A DNA stretch of 63,231 bases from Actinomadura parmotrematis (lineage in GTDB: Bacteria > Actinomycetota > Actinomycetes > Streptosporangiales > Streptosporangiaceae), in NCBI RefSeq assembly GCF_019458805.1, contig NZ_JAIBOA010000036.1, forward strand, positions 1 through 63,231. The letters run 5' to 3'. The notes beneath the pieces are model-generated. The model made no database searches, had not been told where the DNA came from, and worked only from the letters and a program-made list of their open reading frames with translations. Shown piece by piece: positions 61,529 to 63,231 of this stretch (its first letter is position 1; every line of letters begins with the position of its first letter). The translations under genes were made by a program, and so were the position numbers.

Positions 61529-62305
61529 TTAGCCGAGCTGGTCGTAGGTCTTGAAGGACACGTACTGCTTGAAGATCGCGGTGTTGTGCCCGGCCGCGGA
61601 CGGCAGGCCCGCGTACAGGTTCACCAGGGCGTCGGTCACGCCGAGCCCGGCGCCGCAGCCCTTGGCGCCCGGCACGGCGAAGGAGTTGTCGACCAGCGTC
61701 GCGCCGAGGACCGGCGGGTCCTCCTGGACGACGACGGGCGGCGAGCCCTCGATCGGCTTGTTCGGGGGCGGCGGGGTGGTCGCCGGGATCTGCAGGTTCA
61801 GCTTGATCGGGTTGCTGTTGGACCCGATGTAGCAGTTGCCGCCGAGCAGCGGGTTCTGCACCTGGACCTTCAGGTTGAGCTGGACCTTGCTGTCGGCCAG
61901 GCCGAAGCCGCCCGCGTACTGGGGCTGGGCGTAGATGGCGGTGACGAACGGGTCGCCGAAGATGCCCTTCTGGACCAGCATCTTGCTCGCGCTGAAGCCG
62001 CCGAACAGCCAGCCCTCCTCACCGGTGTCGGGGTTGAACCCGTTGGCGTAGGTCAGGGTGATGGGCGAGCTGATCGTCTGGTTGAGCTTGCCGAGCTGGA
62101 AGGTGCCGCCGTAGGTGACGGCGACGTTGCACTGCCAGAACACCGGGTCGGCGCCCGCGGGCAGCTTGGGGCAGGCGGCGAAGCTGAAGGACGGCAGCGT
62201 GTCGGCGCTCGCGGCGGGCGCGGCGGCCACGCCGGCGACCGCGCCGCCGCTCATCGCCAGCGCCGCGGCGCCGGCGGAGAGCCGGCGCCGAAGGGACTTT
62301 CGCAA
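61529..62305 (-). CDS. Secreted protein of unknown function, tandem copy 2
   Basis: 258 residues from TTG 62305, with GGAG five bases before; the ATG just upstream is in another frame. Signal peptide to about 34. The mature protein is a paralogue of the neighbour at 60498 (NPLLGGNCYIGS, PPPPNKPIEG, DNSFAVPGAKGCGAG, AGLPSAAGHNTAIFKQY). About 40 percent of positions in the C-terminal half look shared by eye. Extracellular; function unknown. Confidence 0.75.
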   Translation of the reverse strand: MRKSLRRRLSAGAAALAMSGGAVAGVAAAPAASADTLPSFSFAACPKLPAGADPVFWQCNVAVTYGGTFQLGKLNQTISSPITLTYANGFNPDTGEEGWLFGGFSASKMLVQKGIFGDPFVTAIYAQPQYAGGFGLADSKVQLNLKVQVQNPLLGGNCYIGSNSNPIKLNLQIPATTPPPPNKPIEGSPPVVVQEDPPVLGATLVDNSFAVPGAKGCGAGLGVTDALVNLYAGLPSAAGHNTAIFKQYVSFKTYDQLG

Positions 62306-62364
62306 GGTGTCTCCATGAGGGGTGGGGCGGCGGACCTCCGCCGCCCGGGGTGGGACGGAAAGGA

Positions 62365-63054
62365 TCAGGGGCCGACGCTCACGTCGGCACCGCCCGGCTG
62401 CGTCAGCAGCTGGTACGTGCCGCTCCAGGACGCCGCCGTCGCGCACAGCGGGGCGGAGCTGATCGACGAGAGCGTCTGGTGGTTGAGGACGGCCTGGCTG
62501 TGGGCGTTGGCGAGGACCGGACGCGCGGCGTTGCCCGCGTTGAAGAGGCCGATGGCGAACGGAGTCGAGCTCACCGAGTAGTGGCAGTTCACATGGGCGT
62601 TGTTCCACTGCGCCACGTAAGCGTCCAGCTCGACATCGAACGAGCGGTTGGGGGCGGAGAAGGAGAATGTTCCGTCCTGTCCTCCCGGCACCGGCGCATA
62701 GGCCACCGCGCCCCCGGCGTAGGGCAGGCCATGGGCGGTGATGGTGACGGTGCCTCCTCGATTGAGGCTGCAACCGCTGAAGGACACGCCCGTGATCGTG
62801 GAAGCCGCGCCGGAGCCGGTCGTCGTGGCGTCGATCTGGTTGCCCGTGCAGGTGGCGATGAGGACTCCGTAAGAGGACCCGATGGAGTAAGTGACTCCGC
62901 CGAGGTTCGTGGCCCGGACGGCGCCGGTGTAGGGGGAGCCCCCGGCGGTGACGGTGGCGGAGGCGAGGGCCGCGCCGGCGGTCGCGGCGACGAGCGCGGC
63001 GGCGCCGAGGAGGGTGCCGGTCCCGGTGGCGAGGTGACGCAGGGGCTTGCGCAA
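62365..63054 (-). CDS. Secreted protein of unknown function, third gene of the series
   Basis: 229 residues from TTG 63054 (GGAG nearby, same leader style as the other two). Signal peptide to about 31 (LLGAAALVAATAGAALA). The rest is a beta-rich chain with Gly/Ser/Thr and several Cys (TCTGNQ, SGCSL, NCHYS, LCATA). It is not clearly homologous to the two other proteins but shares their gene pattern. The 5' region continues to the window end, which finishes in a G-homopolymer. Confidence 0.72.
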   Translation of the reverse strand: MRKPLRHLATGTGTLLGAAALVAATAGAALASATVTAGGSPYTGAVRATNLGGVTYSIGSSYGVLIATCTGNQIDATTTGSGAASTITGVSFSGCSLNRGGTVTITAHGLPYAGGAVAYAPVPGGQDGTFSFSAPNRSFDVELDAYVAQWNNAHVNCHYSVSSTPFAIGLFNAGNAARPVLANAHSQAVLNHQTLSSISSAPLCATAASWSGTYQLLTQPGGADVSVGP

Positions 63055-63231
63055 CGGATCTCCAAGGAGCGTGGTGGGCGTGGCCTGTGCGCGGGGTTCG
63101 TCGGGCGGCTCGGCGGTGTGCGAGGGGACCGGGGCGCGGACCCTGCCGAGGGTGGGACGGCAGGGGCCGGATCACCGGCGGCGGGGCGCCCCGGCGCGCG
63201 GCGGGCCCCCCGGCGGGGGGGGGGGGGGGGC

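Noticed and set aside
63190..63231. G-homopolymer at the window end
   Set aside because: Most likely a contig-end sequencing or assembly artefact and not a biological signal.
1..63231. CRISPR arrays or tRNA and rRNA genes
   Set aside because: No regularly spaced direct repeats and no cloverleaf or rRNA signatures apart from the tmRNA were found by reading.

Overview
The window is very GC-rich, almost fully coding DNA from a filamentous actinomycete. Codon use, the smpB-ssrA and ftsE-ftsX-prfB neighbourhood, an F420-type oxidoreductase, a mycothiol-type DinB protein, the large NAD-glutamate dehydrogenase and a steroid/acyl-CoA block like that of mycobacteria and rhodococci all fit Actinobacteria. 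My best guess is a Thermomonosporaceae/Streptosporangiales organism such as Actinomadura. That is an inference from gene style, not proven.

Layout. 1-6.3 kb: 3' part of a copper-resistance CopC-CopD fusion, a convergent GNAT-DUF1684 protein, a protein with three helix-turn-helix units, a secreted NlpC/P60 hydrolase and a membrane Ser/Thr kinase. 6.5-11.4 kb: the giant NAD-dependent glutamate dehydrogenase. 11.4-15.8 kb: three related lipoproteins of unknown function around prfB. 15.9-21.7 kb: a housekeeping island with a small zinc-ribbon membrane protein, ftsE, ftsX, smpB, a lipoprotein resembling a penicillin-binding protein with its active site destroyed, and the tmRNA gene. 21.7-25.6 kb: accessory DNA with degenerate tandem repeats, a toxin-antitoxin pair, an F420-type oxidoreductase, an AraC regulator, a DinB-like protein and an SDR. 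25.6-31.6 kb: two membrane proteins, a double acyl-CoA dehydrogenase (FadE34 type) and an acyltransferase-3 protein. 31.7-40.5 kb: cell-envelope locus with an AftD-like arabinofuranosyltransferase, a GT4 glycosyltransferase, a DUF2613 micro-protein, a large membrane protein that appears to start at CTG, and a divergent DUF3068 (PorA-like) protein.

40.5-54.8 kb: a nitronate-monooxygenase-like flavoenzyme behind a perfect KstR-type box, then a secreted repeat protein, a sulfatase-sulfotransferase pair, and an echA | acyl-CoA ligase - DUF35 - ltp4 - ltp3 - acyl-CoA ligase block that mirrors the M. tuberculosis Rv3515c-Rv3523 cholesterol region. 54.8-60.4 kb: Uma2-type nuclease, MoaD-like protein, MarR and TetR regulators, and a YhgE/Pip-type exporter operon with a perfect 24-bp palindrome in front. 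60.5-63.1 kb: three consecutive secreted proteins of unknown function.

The most unusual non-coding signal is a 102-bp near-perfect palindrome present twice (1519-1620 and 31601-31702). Each copy runs exactly from the TGA of a plus-strand gene to the TGA of the converging minus-strand gene, and paired substitutions preserve the stem. Other striking points are the pseudo-transpeptidase between smpB and ssrA, a lipid-transfer protein gene with no stop codon before the next gene, and an ABC ATPase with degraded catalytic motifs.
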